A stretch of 6,969 nt of DNA from Firmicutes bacterium ADurb.Bin467 (GTDB lineage: Bacteria; Bacillota; Clostridia; Christensenellales; Aristaeellaceae): positions 1 to 6,969 of the forward strand of contig MWAC01000134.1 in assembly GCA_002068815.1 (NCBI GenBank), given 5' to 3'. The notes beneath the pieces are model-generated. The model did not search any database and was not told the origin of the DNA. It saw nothing but the letters and a program-made list of their open reading frames with translations. The position numbers and the translations under genes were made by a program. Shown piece by piece: positions 1 to 5,618 of this stretch (its first letter is position 1; each line of letters begins with the position of its first letter).

Positions 1-1767
1 GTTGCACAGGAGCTCGTTCGAATGCGCGACGCACGGGTTCGTCACGAGCTTGTCCTTCGCGAGCACGCCGACGACCTTGATCGCCGCCGCGCCCGCCTGC
101 GCGACCGTCTCCGGGATGTCCTTGGGCCCCTGGCACGCGCCGGACAGGAACACGCCCGCGGTCGGGCTCTCGACCGGGCGGAGCTTCGGGTGCGCCTCGG
201 AGAAGAAGTCGTTCGTGTCCATCGACGCGGTCAGCATCGTCGCGAGCGCGCGCGCGCCGGGCTCCGGCTCGATCGCGGCCGCGAGCACGACCATGTCGGC
301 GGGAATCAAAAGCTGCTCGTCGTTCAGCAAATCGCTCCCCTGTACCATCAGCTTGCCGTTCTGCCGCCAGACCTTGCCGACCATGCCCTTGACGTACTCG
401 ACGCCGTACTGCTCGGCGGCGCGGCGGTAGAACTCGTCGAAGTTCTTGCCGGGCGTGCGCACGTCGATGTAGAACACGCGCACGCGGACGTCCGGGTACT
501 TCTCGCGCACGAGCATCGCGTGCTTCGCGGTGTACATGCAGCAGATCTTCGAGCAGTAGGTCTTGCCCTTGCCCGCGTCCTCGGAGCAGCGCGAGCCGAC
601 GCACTGTATGAACACGATCTCGTGCGGGTGTTTGCCGTCCGACGGGCGCACGAGCTGCCCCTTCGTGGGCCCGGCGGCGTTCAAGATGCGCTCGAACTCG
701 AGCGATGTCACGACGTCGGGGCTCTCCTGATACGCGTACTCGCCGAATTTCTCCAAAGAGATTGGCCGGAATCCCGTCGCGGCGACGATCGCGCCGTACC
801 TGCGCTCGATCACTTCATCCCGCTGGTTGTAGTCGATCGCGCCGGCGGAGCATACCTTCTCGCAGATGCCGCACTTGCCGGTCCTGAGCTTGATGCACTG
901 GCTCGCGTCGATCGTCGCGACGTTCGGGATCGCCTGCGCGAACGGGATGTAGATCGCGCTGCGGTTGTCGAGCCCCATGTTGAACTCGTTCTTGCCCTTT
1001 CGCGCCGGGCACTTCGCGACGCACTCGGCGCAGCCGGTGCACCTGTTCGTGTCAACATAGCGCGCCTTTTTGCGAATCGTCACCGTGAAATTTCCGACGA
1101 AGCCCGCGACCTTCTCGACCTCGCTGTAGGTGAGCAGCTCGATGTTCGGGCTCTGCGCGGCCTCGACCATCTTCGGCGTCAGTATGCACGCGGAGCAGTC
1201 GAGCGTCGGGAACGTCTTGTCGAGCTGCGCCATGCGGCCGCCGATCGTCGGCGATTTCTCGACGATATCGACCTCGTAGCCCGACTCGGCGACATCGAGC
1301 GCCGTCTGTATGCCCGCGATGCCGCCGCCGATCACGAGCGCGCGCTTCGCGACCGGGCTCTCCCCGGCCGTGAGCGGCGCGTTTTTCAGCACCTTCGCGA
1401 CCGCCGCGCGCGCGAGCGCGATCGCCTTGGGGGTACCGACCGCCTTGTCCTTGTGAATCCACGAGCATTGCTCGCGGATGTTCGCGATCTCGACCATGTA
1501 CGGGTTGAGCCCGGCGCGCTCGGCGGCCCTGCGGAACGTCTGCTCGTGCATGCGCGGCGAGCAGGCGCAGATGACGACGCCGGTCAGCGCGTGCTCGCGG
1601 ACGGCGGCGATCAGCCTCTGCTGGCCGACTTCTGAGCACATGTATTGATAATCCGCGGCGTAGACTACGCCCGGCTCGCTTCTCATCGCATCGGCAACCG
1701 CAGCTACGTCGACCGTGGCCGCGATGTTGGTTCCGCACCAACAGACGAATACGCCGATCTTCTGCAT
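1..1767 (-). CDS. hdrA: Heterodisulfide reductase subunit A-like FAD/iron-sulfur protein, 3' end cut by window edge
   Basis: HdrA is the flavin-containing, electron-bifurcating or confurcating subunit of soluble HdrABC complexes. The visible 589 residues start at ATG 1765-1767, 8 nt after AAGGAG. The N-terminal domain opens with MQKIGVFVCWCGTNI (C9, C11) and has C44, C67 and C69, matching the N-terminal Fe-S domain. The FAD-binding Rossmann motif GGGIAG lies at 147-152, followed by IGGRMAQLDKTFPTLDCSAC (about 175-194) and ILTPKMVE, all hallmark HdrA sequence. An inserted ferredoxin domain has C243/C246/C249/C253 and C291/C299/C302/C306. The central motif IQCVGSRC...YCSKICCMYTAKHA supplies C389, C394, C405, C409 and C410. 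GACQGPKDIPETVAQAGAAA lies at about 543-562. The frame is open to base 1, ending PCVAHSNELLCN, where the C-terminal ferredoxin domain begins; roughly 60-80 residues are probably missing. It lies 15 nt after hdrC. The physiological partner is unknown; the family assignment is very secure. Confidence 0.95.
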   Translation of the reverse strand, partial: MQKIGVFVCWCGTNIAATVDVAAVADAMRSEPGVVYAADYQYMCSEVGQQRLIAAVREHALTGVVICACSPRMHEQTFRRAAERAGLNPYMVEIANIREQCSWIHKDKAVGTPKAIALARAAVAKVLKNAPLTAGESPVAKRALVIGGGIAGIQTALDVAESGYEVDIVEKSPTIGGRMAQLDKTFPTLDCSACILTPKMVEAAQSPNIELLTYSEVEKVAGFVGNFTVTIRKKARYVDTNRCTGCAECVAKCPARKGKNEFNMGLDNRSAIYIPFAQAIPNVATIDASQCIKLRTGKCGICEKVCSAGAIDYNQRDEVIERRYGAIVAATGFRPISLEKFGEYAYQESPDVVTSLEFERILNAAGPTKGQLVRPSDGKHPHEIVFIQCVGSRCSEDAGKGKTYCSKICCMYTAKHAMLVREKYPDVRVRVFYIDVRTPGKNFDEFYRRAAEQYGVEYVKGMVGKVWRQNGKLMVQGSDLLNDEQLLIPADMVVLAAAIEPEPGARALATMLTASMDTNDFFSEAHPKLRPVESPTAGVFLSGACQGPKDIPETVAQAGAAAIKVVGVLAKDKLVTNPCVAHSNELLCN

Positions 1768-1775
1768 CGCTGTCT

Positions 1776-1781
1776 CTCCTT
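1776..1781 (-). promoter_or_regulatory. Shine-Dalgarno site of hdrA
   Basis: AAGGAG on the minus strand, 8 nt before ATG 1765-1767. It lies in the 15-nt gap directly after the hdrC TAA and fixes the hdrA start. The close spacing suggests coupled translation of hdrC and hdrA. Confidence 0.8.
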
Positions 1782-1782
1782 G

Positions 1783-2169
1783 TTATTTCCCGTACTTCCG
1801 GAGCGCCGCGACGATCGCCTGCTGCGGAAGCTCCGCGTCGAGTTTTTGCGGGATGTCGTCCGGGGACATGTGGTTCTGCCCCTGCCCGCGGATGACGAGC
1901 AGCCGGACGGCCTCGACGAGCTTCGCCGGCTCGACGCTTCGCGGGCACCGCTCGACGCACGCCATGCACGCGAGGCAGCGGTACAGCGACTGCGAGCGCA
2001 TCAGCGGCTCGATGTCGCCCTTCTCGACCATCGCGACGATCCGGTGCGGACGGTATTCCATCTCGGCATACGCCGGGCAGGTTCCCGAGCACTTGCCGCA
2101 CCGCATGCACTTGCGCGGGTTCGCGCCGCTGATCTCGACGACCAGATCCCTGAGATTTTCGTTGTTCAT
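1783..2169 (-). CDS. hdrC: Heterodisulfide reductase subunit C-like iron-sulfur protein
   Basis: HdrC is a small ferredoxin-like subunit that passes electrons between the flavin subunit HdrA and the catalytic subunit HdrB. The 128-residue product has two classical 4Fe-4S motifs: C21-C24-C27-C31-Pro (CMRCGKCSGTCP) and C65-C68-C71-C75-Pro (CLACMACVERCP). Between them is MEYRPHRIVAMVEKGD, typical of HdrC. The tail ends PQQAIVAALRKYGK. It is shorter than methanogen HdrC (about 185 residues), but I recall bacterial HdrC of similar length, so I do not read it as truncated. The ATG at 2167-2169 overlaps the hdrB stop as ATGA, and GGAGGG (2173-2178) precedes it at short spacing. This indicates translational coupling and likely 1:1 production. 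A longer upstream reading frame exists through hdrB, but the family-like start is this ATG. Confidence 0.94.
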   Translation of the reverse strand: MNNENLRDLVVEISGANPRKCMRCGKCSGTCPAYAEMEYRPHRIVAMVEKGDIEPLMRSQSLYRCLACMACVERCPRSVEPAKLVEAVRLLVIRGQGQNHMSPDDIPQKLDAELPQQAIVAALRKYGK

Positions 2170-2951
2170 GCGCCCTCCGCGATGCCCAGCGCCTCCGCCA
2201 GCAATTCGGTGATGTACCTGACCGGCAGCCCGCCCGCGCTGTTCTTGAGGTTGTACAGGCACAGCGGGCACGCGGTCACGATCGTCTCCGCGCCCGCGTC
2301 CGCGGCGGATTGCACGATCTTCCGGGCGCTCTTCTCCGCCTGCGCGCGGTCCTCGAGCGTGACATAGGCCCCGCAGCACTCGTTGCGCCGGCCGTAGGCG
2401 ACCGGCTCCGCGCCGAGCGCGCGTATGAAGTCCTCGAGTACGCGCGGGTTCTCCGGGTCGTCGAGCGCCATGACCGCGGAGGGCCGAAGCAGCAGGCAGC
2501 CGTAGTAGCCGGCGATCCTGCGGCCCTTCAGCGGGTTCGCGACCCTCTTCTTGACCTCGCCGAAGCCGATCTCGTCCCGCAAAAGCTCGAGGTAGTGGAT
2601 CGCCCTCGCCTCGCCCGCGTACGGGACTTCGGGGTCGAGGTAGTTGTTGACCTTCATCCGGAGGTTCGCGTCCGCTTTCAGCGCCTCGTTTGTCTGCTTG
2701 AGCACGTTGTGGCAGGCGGAGCAGACGGTCACGAGCGTCCGCCCCTCGTCCCGCGCAGACATCAGCGCGCGCACGGCGGACAGCCGCGTCGCGATCTCGT
2801 CCTTCGCGAGCGGGTAGACCGCGCCGCAGCACTGCCACTCGGGAAGCTCCTCGAGCTCGGCTCCGAGCGCAACGGCCGACAGCCGGGCATACCGGTCGAG
2901 CTCCTTCGCCCTCGTCTTCAGCGTGCAGCCCGGGTAGTACGAATAGCGCAT
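2166..2951 (-). CDS. hdrB: Heterodisulfide reductase subunit B-like protein (two CCG domains)
   Basis: HdrB is the catalytic subunit in methanogen Hdr, where two noncubane 4Fe-4S clusters reduce the CoM-S-S-CoB disulfide. The 261-residue product has both cysteine-rich CCG repeats complete. The first is C9, C41-C42-G43, C77-x2-C80; the second is C152, C192-C193-G194, C228-x2-C231. Other family sequence includes MRYSYYPGC at the N-terminus and YYGCLLLRP at 149-157. The reading frame extends 24 codons further upstream to 3023, but I chose ATG 2949-2951: AAAGGAG lies 8 nt upstream and the product then begins with the conserved YYPGC motif. In a bacterium lacking methanogen cofactors the substrate is unlikely to be CoM-S-S-CoB. 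Candidates are another disulfide, or electron transfer to a partner enzyme. It overlaps hdrC by 4 nt and follows fumC after 84 nt. Confidence 0.94.
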   Translation of the reverse strand: MRYSYYPGCTLKTRAKELDRYARLSAVALGAELEELPEWQCCGAVYPLAKDEIATRLSAVRALMSARDEGRTLVTVCSACHNVLKQTNEALKADANLRMKVNNYLDPEVPYAGEARAIHYLELLRDEIGFGEVKKRVANPLKGRRIAGYYGCLLLRPSAVMALDDPENPRVLEDFIRALGAEPVAYGRRNECCGAYVTLEDRAQAEKSARKIVQSAADAGAETIVTACPLCLYNLKNSAGGLPVRYITELLAEALGIAEGA

Positions 2952-2959
2952 GCAAAACG

Positions 2960-2966
2960 CTCCTTT
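2960..2966 (-). promoter_or_regulatory. Shine-Dalgarno site of hdrB
   Basis: AAAGGAG on the minus strand, 8 nt before ATG 2949-2951. It decides between this start and the longer open frame reaching 3023, which would add 24 residues not expected in the family. Confidence 0.8.
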
Positions 2967-2982
2967 GGTCGGATTTCGACAA

Positions 2983-3012
2983 GATTCCGGCGGCAGGTCG
3001 CGCGCCGGAATC
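2983..3012 (-). other. Intercistronic stem-loop between fumC and hdrB
   Basis: GATTCCGGCG and CGCCGGAATC form a perfect 10-bp inverted repeat around a 10-nt loop, 24 nt after the fumC stop and upstream of the hdrB ribosome binding site. No T-run follows on the minus strand, so it does not look like a standard intrinsic terminator. It could be a processing or mRNA-stability element, or a weak attenuator setting hdr expression relative to mdh-fumC. The role is inferred; the repeat itself is seen directly. Confidence 0.55.
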
Positions 3013-3035
3013 CGATTGTCCATTGGGCGACCCGG

Positions 3036-4406
3036 CTACACCATCTGCTCCGGGTGGAACACCTCGTCGAACCGCTCGGCGCTGAGATATCCCAGCGCGA
3101 CGCAGGCTTCCCTGAGCGAGATGCACTCGGCGTGCGCCTTCTTGACGGTCCTCGCCGCGTTGTCGTAGCCGATGTACGGGTTCAGCGCGGTCACGAGCAT
3201 CAGCGAGTTGTGGAGGTTCGCCTTCATCTTCTCGCGGTTCGCCGTGATGCCGGATGCGCAATGGTCATTGAAGGAAACCATCGCGTCCGAGAGCAGCCGG
3301 ACGGACTGCAGGAAGTTGTAGATCAGGACCGGCATGTACACGTTGAGCTCGAAGTTCCCCTGCGACGCGGCGATGCCGACGGCGACGTCGTTCGCCATCA
3401 CCTGCACCGCGACCATCGTCAGCGCCTCGCACTGCGTCGGGTTGACCTTGCCGGGCATGATCGACGAGCCGGGCTCGTTCTCGGGGATCGAGATTTCGCC
3501 GAGGCCGCAGCGCGGGCCGGACGCGAGCCAGCGCACGTCGTTCGCGATCTTCATCAGCGACGCGGCGAGCGTCTTCAGCACGCCGTGCGCGTGGACGATC
3601 GCGTCGTGCGCGGCGAGCGCCTCGAATTTGTTGGGCGCGGTCACGAAACGCGTGCCGCTGCGTTCGGTCAGCGCATCGGCGACGAGGCGGCCGAAGTCCG
3701 GATGCGCGTTCAAGCCCGTGCCGACGGCCGTGCCGCCGAGCGCGAGTTCGCGCAGGTGCGGCAGCGCCGCGTCCAGATGTGCGCGCGATTTCTCGAGCAT
3801 GTTGCGCCAGCCGCTGATCTCCTGCGAGAACTTGATCGGCGTCGCGTCCTGCAGGTGCGTGCGGCCGCTCTTGACGATATCGCCGTTCTCGGCCTCGAGG
3901 CGGAGAAGCGTTTGGAGCAGCCGGTCGAGCGCCGGCAGCAGTTGGTCCTCGATCCCGAGCACCGCCGCGATGTGCATCGCGGTCGGGAACGTGTCGTTCG
4001 AGCTCTGCGACATGTTGATGTCGTCGTTCGGGTGCAGCAATTTCTCGCCGGCGAGCTCGTTTCCGCGGTTCGCGATGACCTCGTTCGCGTTCATGTTCGA
4101 CTGCGTGCCGCTGCCCGTCTGCCAGACGACGAGCGGGAAGTGGTTGTTGAGCTCGCCCGAGATCACCTCGTCGCACGCCTTCGCAATGATTTCAAGCCTC
4201 CGCGCGTCCATCCTGTCCGGCTTCATGCGGTTGTTCGCGATCGCGGCGGCCTTCTTGAGAATGCCGAACGCGTGCGTGATCTCGCGCGGCATGACCTCGG
4301 TGCCGATCCGGAAATTCTCGTGGCTGCGCTCGGTCTGCGCGCCCCAGTAGCGGTCCGCGGGAACGGCTATTTCGCCCATCGAGTCGCGTTCGATGCGGTA
4401 TTCCAT
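3036..4406 (-). CDS. fumC: Class II fumarate hydratase (fumarase C)
   Basis: This enzyme reversibly hydrates fumarate to L-malate in the cytoplasm and needs no iron-sulfur cluster. The 456-residue product is full length for the family. Motifs in order: [20 protein letters not shown] at the N-terminus, [12 protein letters not shown] (21-32), [14 protein letters not shown] (97-110), [11 protein letters not shown] (135-145), [10 protein letters not shown] (181-190, with H184 matching the active-site histidine), and the mobile catalytic loop [11 protein letters not shown] (313-323, with S314 as the likely catalytic base). WGAQTERS argues for fumarase over aspartase, the closest alternative. An in-frame TTG lies two codons upstream (4410-4412), but ATG 4404-4406 has a 7-G Shine-Dalgarno run 6 nt ahead and matches family N-termini. 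It follows mdh by 12 nt, so both steps from oxaloacetate to fumarate are co-expressed. Confidence 0.97.
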   Translation of the reverse strand: MEYRIERDSMGEIAVPADRYWGAQTERSHENFRIGTEVMPREITHAFGILKKAAAIANNRMKPDRMDARRLEIIAKACDEVISGELNNHFPLVVWQTGSGTQSNMNANEVIANRGNELAGEKLLHPNDDINMSQSSNDTFPTAMHIAAVLGIEDQLLPALDRLLQTLLRLEAENGDIVKSGRTHLQDATPIKFSQEISGWRNMLEKSRAHLDAALPHLRELALGGTAVGTGLNAHPDFGRLVADALTERSGTRFVTAPNKFEALAAHDAIVHAHGVLKTLAASLMKIANDVRWLASGPRCGLGEISIPENEPGSSIMPGKVNPTQCEALTMVAVQVMANDVAVGIAASQGNFELNVYMPVLIYNFLQSVRLLSDAMVSFNDHCASGITANREKMKANLHNSLMLVTALNPYIGYDNAARTVKKAHAECISLREACVALGYLSAERFDEVFHPEQMV

Positions 4407-4412
4407 GTTCAA

Positions 4413-4420
4413 CCCCCCCT
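4413..4420 (-). promoter_or_regulatory. Shine-Dalgarno site of fumC, overlapping the mdh stop codon
   Basis: AGGGGGGG on the minus strand. Its first two bases are the last two of the mdh TAG stop (4419-4421), and it ends 6 nt before ATG 4404-4406. A ribosome finishing mdh sits on the fumC initiation site, consistent with coupled translation. Confidence 0.7.
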
Positions 4421-5369
4421 AGATTACGAGGCTCGCGATGACCTTCTTCAGCGCCTCCGCGCTGATGTGCAGCTTCTCGACCTCTGCGTCGGTCAGCTTC
4501 GGGAGTATCCGCCCGCGGATCTCGCCGTCGCAGATCATCGTCGGCAGGCTCAGACATACGTCCGAGATGCCGTACTCGCCGCGCAGCATCGTCGATACCG
4601 ACGCCACCGCGTTGACCGAACCGAACAGGCAGTCGCAGATGCCGCACACCGACATCGCGATCGCGTAATAGGTCGCGCCCTTGCGCTGGATGATCTTGGA
4701 GCCGGAGGTGCGCATGTAGCTCTCGATCTCGTCGAAGTCGAGGTCGGTCATTTGGCCGTGGCGGAGCTTGATCAGGTCCTTGTAGTCGAGCAGGTTGATC
4801 GTGGACACCTGCGCGATCGACCACGGGATGAACGCGGTGTCGCCGTGCTCGCCGAACACGTACGCGTGGACGTTCTTCTCGCTGACGTTCAAATACTCCG
4901 CGAGCCGCGAGCGCAGCCGGGACGTGTCCAGGAGCGTTCCGCTGCCGATGATCCGCTCGGCCGGGATGTCCGTGACCTTGTGAAACACGTAGGTCAATAC
5001 GTCGACCGGGTTGCTGACGATGATGTAGGTCGCCTCGGGCGCGTATTTCGTGATCTCCGGCGCGATTTCCTTGACGACGTTGACGTTCGTCTGCGCGAGG
5101 TCCATGCGCGTCTGGCCGGGCTTGCGCGGTATGCCGGAGGTGATGATGACGATGTCGGAGCCTGCGGCGTCCTCGTAAGAGCCCGCGTAGACCGACACTG
5201 GCTGCGCGGCCAGCGGCGCGCCCTGGCGGATGTCCATCGCCTCGCCGAGCGCCTTGGATTCGTTGATGTCGATCAATACGACCTCGTCGGCGGTGTGCTT
5301 GACGGACATCATGAAGGCGATCGTGGAGCCGACGTTGCCCGCCCCGATCACGGTGATCTTTGTCTTCAT
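4419..5369 (-). CDS. mdh: Malate dehydrogenase of the lactate/malate dehydrogenase family (LDH-like body, MDH-type specificity residue)
   Basis: An NAD-dependent 2-hydroxyacid dehydrogenase of 316 residues, full length for the family. The NAD-binding loop GAGNVG is at 9-14, and acidic D34 at the end of beta-2 (VVLID) favours NAD over NADP. The catalytic set is present: R88 (GQTRMDL), N120 (SNPVD), D148 with R151 (LLDTSR), and H175 (GEHGD). The specificity position, Gln102 in classical LDH numbering, is Arg here: SGIPRKPG, R82, codon at 5124-5126. Arg at this site binds the second carboxylate of oxaloacetate and marks malate dehydrogenase. Much else is LDH-like, including IGSGTLLDTSR and KGATYYAIAM, with T233 at the LDH Thr246 position. 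Automated annotation may therefore say L-lactate dehydrogenase. Placement directly before fumC supports MDH. The 249-nt upstream region carries its promoter, so it is probably the first gene of the mdh-fumC-hdrBCA unit. Confidence 0.9.
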   Translation of the reverse strand: MKTKITVIGAGNVGSTIAFMMSVKHTADEVVLIDINESKALGEAMDIRQGAPLAAQPVSVYAGSYEDAAGSDIVIITSGIPRKPGQTRMDLAQTNVNVVKEIAPEITKYAPEATYIIVSNPVDVLTYVFHKVTDIPAERIIGSGTLLDTSRLRSRLAEYLNVSEKNVHAYVFGEHGDTAFIPWSIAQVSTINLLDYKDLIKLRHGQMTDLDFDEIESYMRTSGSKIIQRKGATYYAIAMSVCGICDCLFGSVNAVASVSTMLRGEYGISDVCLSLPTMICDGEIRGRILPKLTDAEVEKLHISAEALKKVIASLVI

Positions 5370-5380
5370 TGCGATTCGTT

Positions 5381-5386
5381 CCCCTT
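5381..5386 (-). promoter_or_regulatory. Shine-Dalgarno site of mdh (long spacing)
   Basis: AAGGGG on the minus strand, 11 nt before ATG 5367-5369, slightly longer than the 6-8 nt seen for fumC, hdrB, hdrA and glnQ here. No better-placed start is visible, and the N-terminal MKTKITVIGAGNVG is exactly as expected for the family. Confidence 0.55.
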
Positions 5387-5414
5387 CCCTTTTGCGCGCT
5401 CTCTCCCCACATCC

Positions 5415-5420
5415 ATTATA
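5415..5420 (-). promoter_or_regulatory. Possible second promoter (-10 box) of the mdh operon
   Basis: A perfect TATAAT on the minus strand, about 45 nt upstream of the mdh start. The best -35 candidate 17 nt upstream is TTCCCG, only 3 of 6 consensus positions, and there is no TG extension. It would give a leader of roughly 40 nt. It stands out in a GC-rich stretch, but activity is uncertain. Confidence 0.4.
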
Positions 5421-5470
5421 CCGGGGCGGCGCGGAATCGGGAAATAGAAATCCGGCATGAAGGCATACCC

Positions 5471-5480
5471 ATATCGATAT
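5471..5480. other. Palindrome ATATCGATAT at the predicted transcription start
   Basis: A perfect 10-bp palindrome that overlaps the last bases of the TACAAT box and the expected start point of the upstream promoter. The position suits an operator for a repressor, but no known regulator consensus is recognised. Confidence 0.3.
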
Positions 5481-5508
5481 TGTATTTTAAACTCCAATTT
5501 CGGGTCAA
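5479..5508 (-). promoter_or_regulatory. Sigma-A/sigma-70 type promoter of the mdh-fumC-hdrBCA operon
   Basis: On the minus strand, TTGACC (5503-5508, 5 of 6 consensus) and TACAAT (5479-5484, 5 of 6) are separated by 18 nt in a locally AT-rich patch within a GC-rich genome. The predicted start is near 5472, giving a leader of about 100 nt before the mdh ATG. It is the best promoter-like sequence in the window and lies in the only sizeable gap between genes. Confidence 0.65.
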
Positions 5509-5517
5509 GCGGAGTTT
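5489..5517. repeat. 7-bp inverted repeat flanking the -35 box
   Basis: AAACTCC (5489-5495) and GGAGTTT (5511-5517) are perfect inverted copies separated by 15 nt. The arms bracket the TTGACC -35 hexamer at 5503-5508. A regulator bound to both arms would cover the -35 region. It may be an operator or coincidence. Confidence 0.35.
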
Positions 5518-5528
5518 CCGTTAAACGG
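5518..5528. other. 11-bp palindrome upstream of the -35 box
   Basis: CCGTTAAACGG is a perfect dyad around a central base, starting 10 bp upstream of the -35 hexamer. It partly recalls the GTTAA/TTAAC half-sites of clostridial Rex operators but lacks the full spaced pair, so I do not assign it to Rex. Confidence 0.3.
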
Positions 5529-5557
5529 TGCCCGGGGCGCGCGGCCGGGGCATATGG

Positions 5558-5599
5558 CGCGGGAGCATATCGGTATGCCAAACCCGATATACTCCCGCG
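5558..5599. terminator. Strong 16-bp hairpin after glnQ (candidate terminator)
   Basis: Arms at 5558-5573 and 5584-5599 (CGCGGGAG...CTCCCGCG on the minus strand) pair over 16 bp around a 10-nt loop, with one G-U wobble in the minus-strand RNA. It lies 19 nt after the glnQ stop, where a terminator for the transporter operon is expected. However, the T-run (5603-5607) follows the stem only on the plus strand. On the minus strand the stem is preceded by AAAAA and followed by CCATATG, then a GC-rich imperfect repeat (5529-5552). Termination of glnQ transcripts here is therefore plausible but not textbook. Confidence 0.5.
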
Positions 5600-5618
5600 A
5601 AGTTTTTCCCTTCGGAGG

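Noticed and set aside
1052..2110. A 352-codon minus-strand open frame overlapping hdrA and hdrC in another frame.
   Set aside because: It is Arg/Ala/Gly-rich with no family motifs, and it spans the hdrC-hdrA boundary. The true frames contain the HdrA and HdrC signatures.
2310..5447. A 1045-codon plus-strand open frame, and a 537-codon one at 22-1635.
   Set aside because: They lie antisense to hdrB-fumC-mdh and hdrA respectively. The translations are Arg/Val/Ala/Asp-rich without any recognisable domain, crossing gene borders. Strong GC bias at third codon positions removes stops from the opposite strand, and the minus-strand frames carry complete conserved motif sets.
5518..5528. Rex-type operator upstream of mdh.
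   Set aside because: CCGTTAAACGG has only a compressed resemblance to the spaced Rex dyad, so naming the regulator would be a guess. It is kept only as a palindrome.
5529..5552. GC-rich inverted repeat as the intrinsic terminator of glnQ.
   Set aside because: The stem is imperfect (five pairs then a mismatch) and is followed by ACCGTTTAACGG rather than a T-run.
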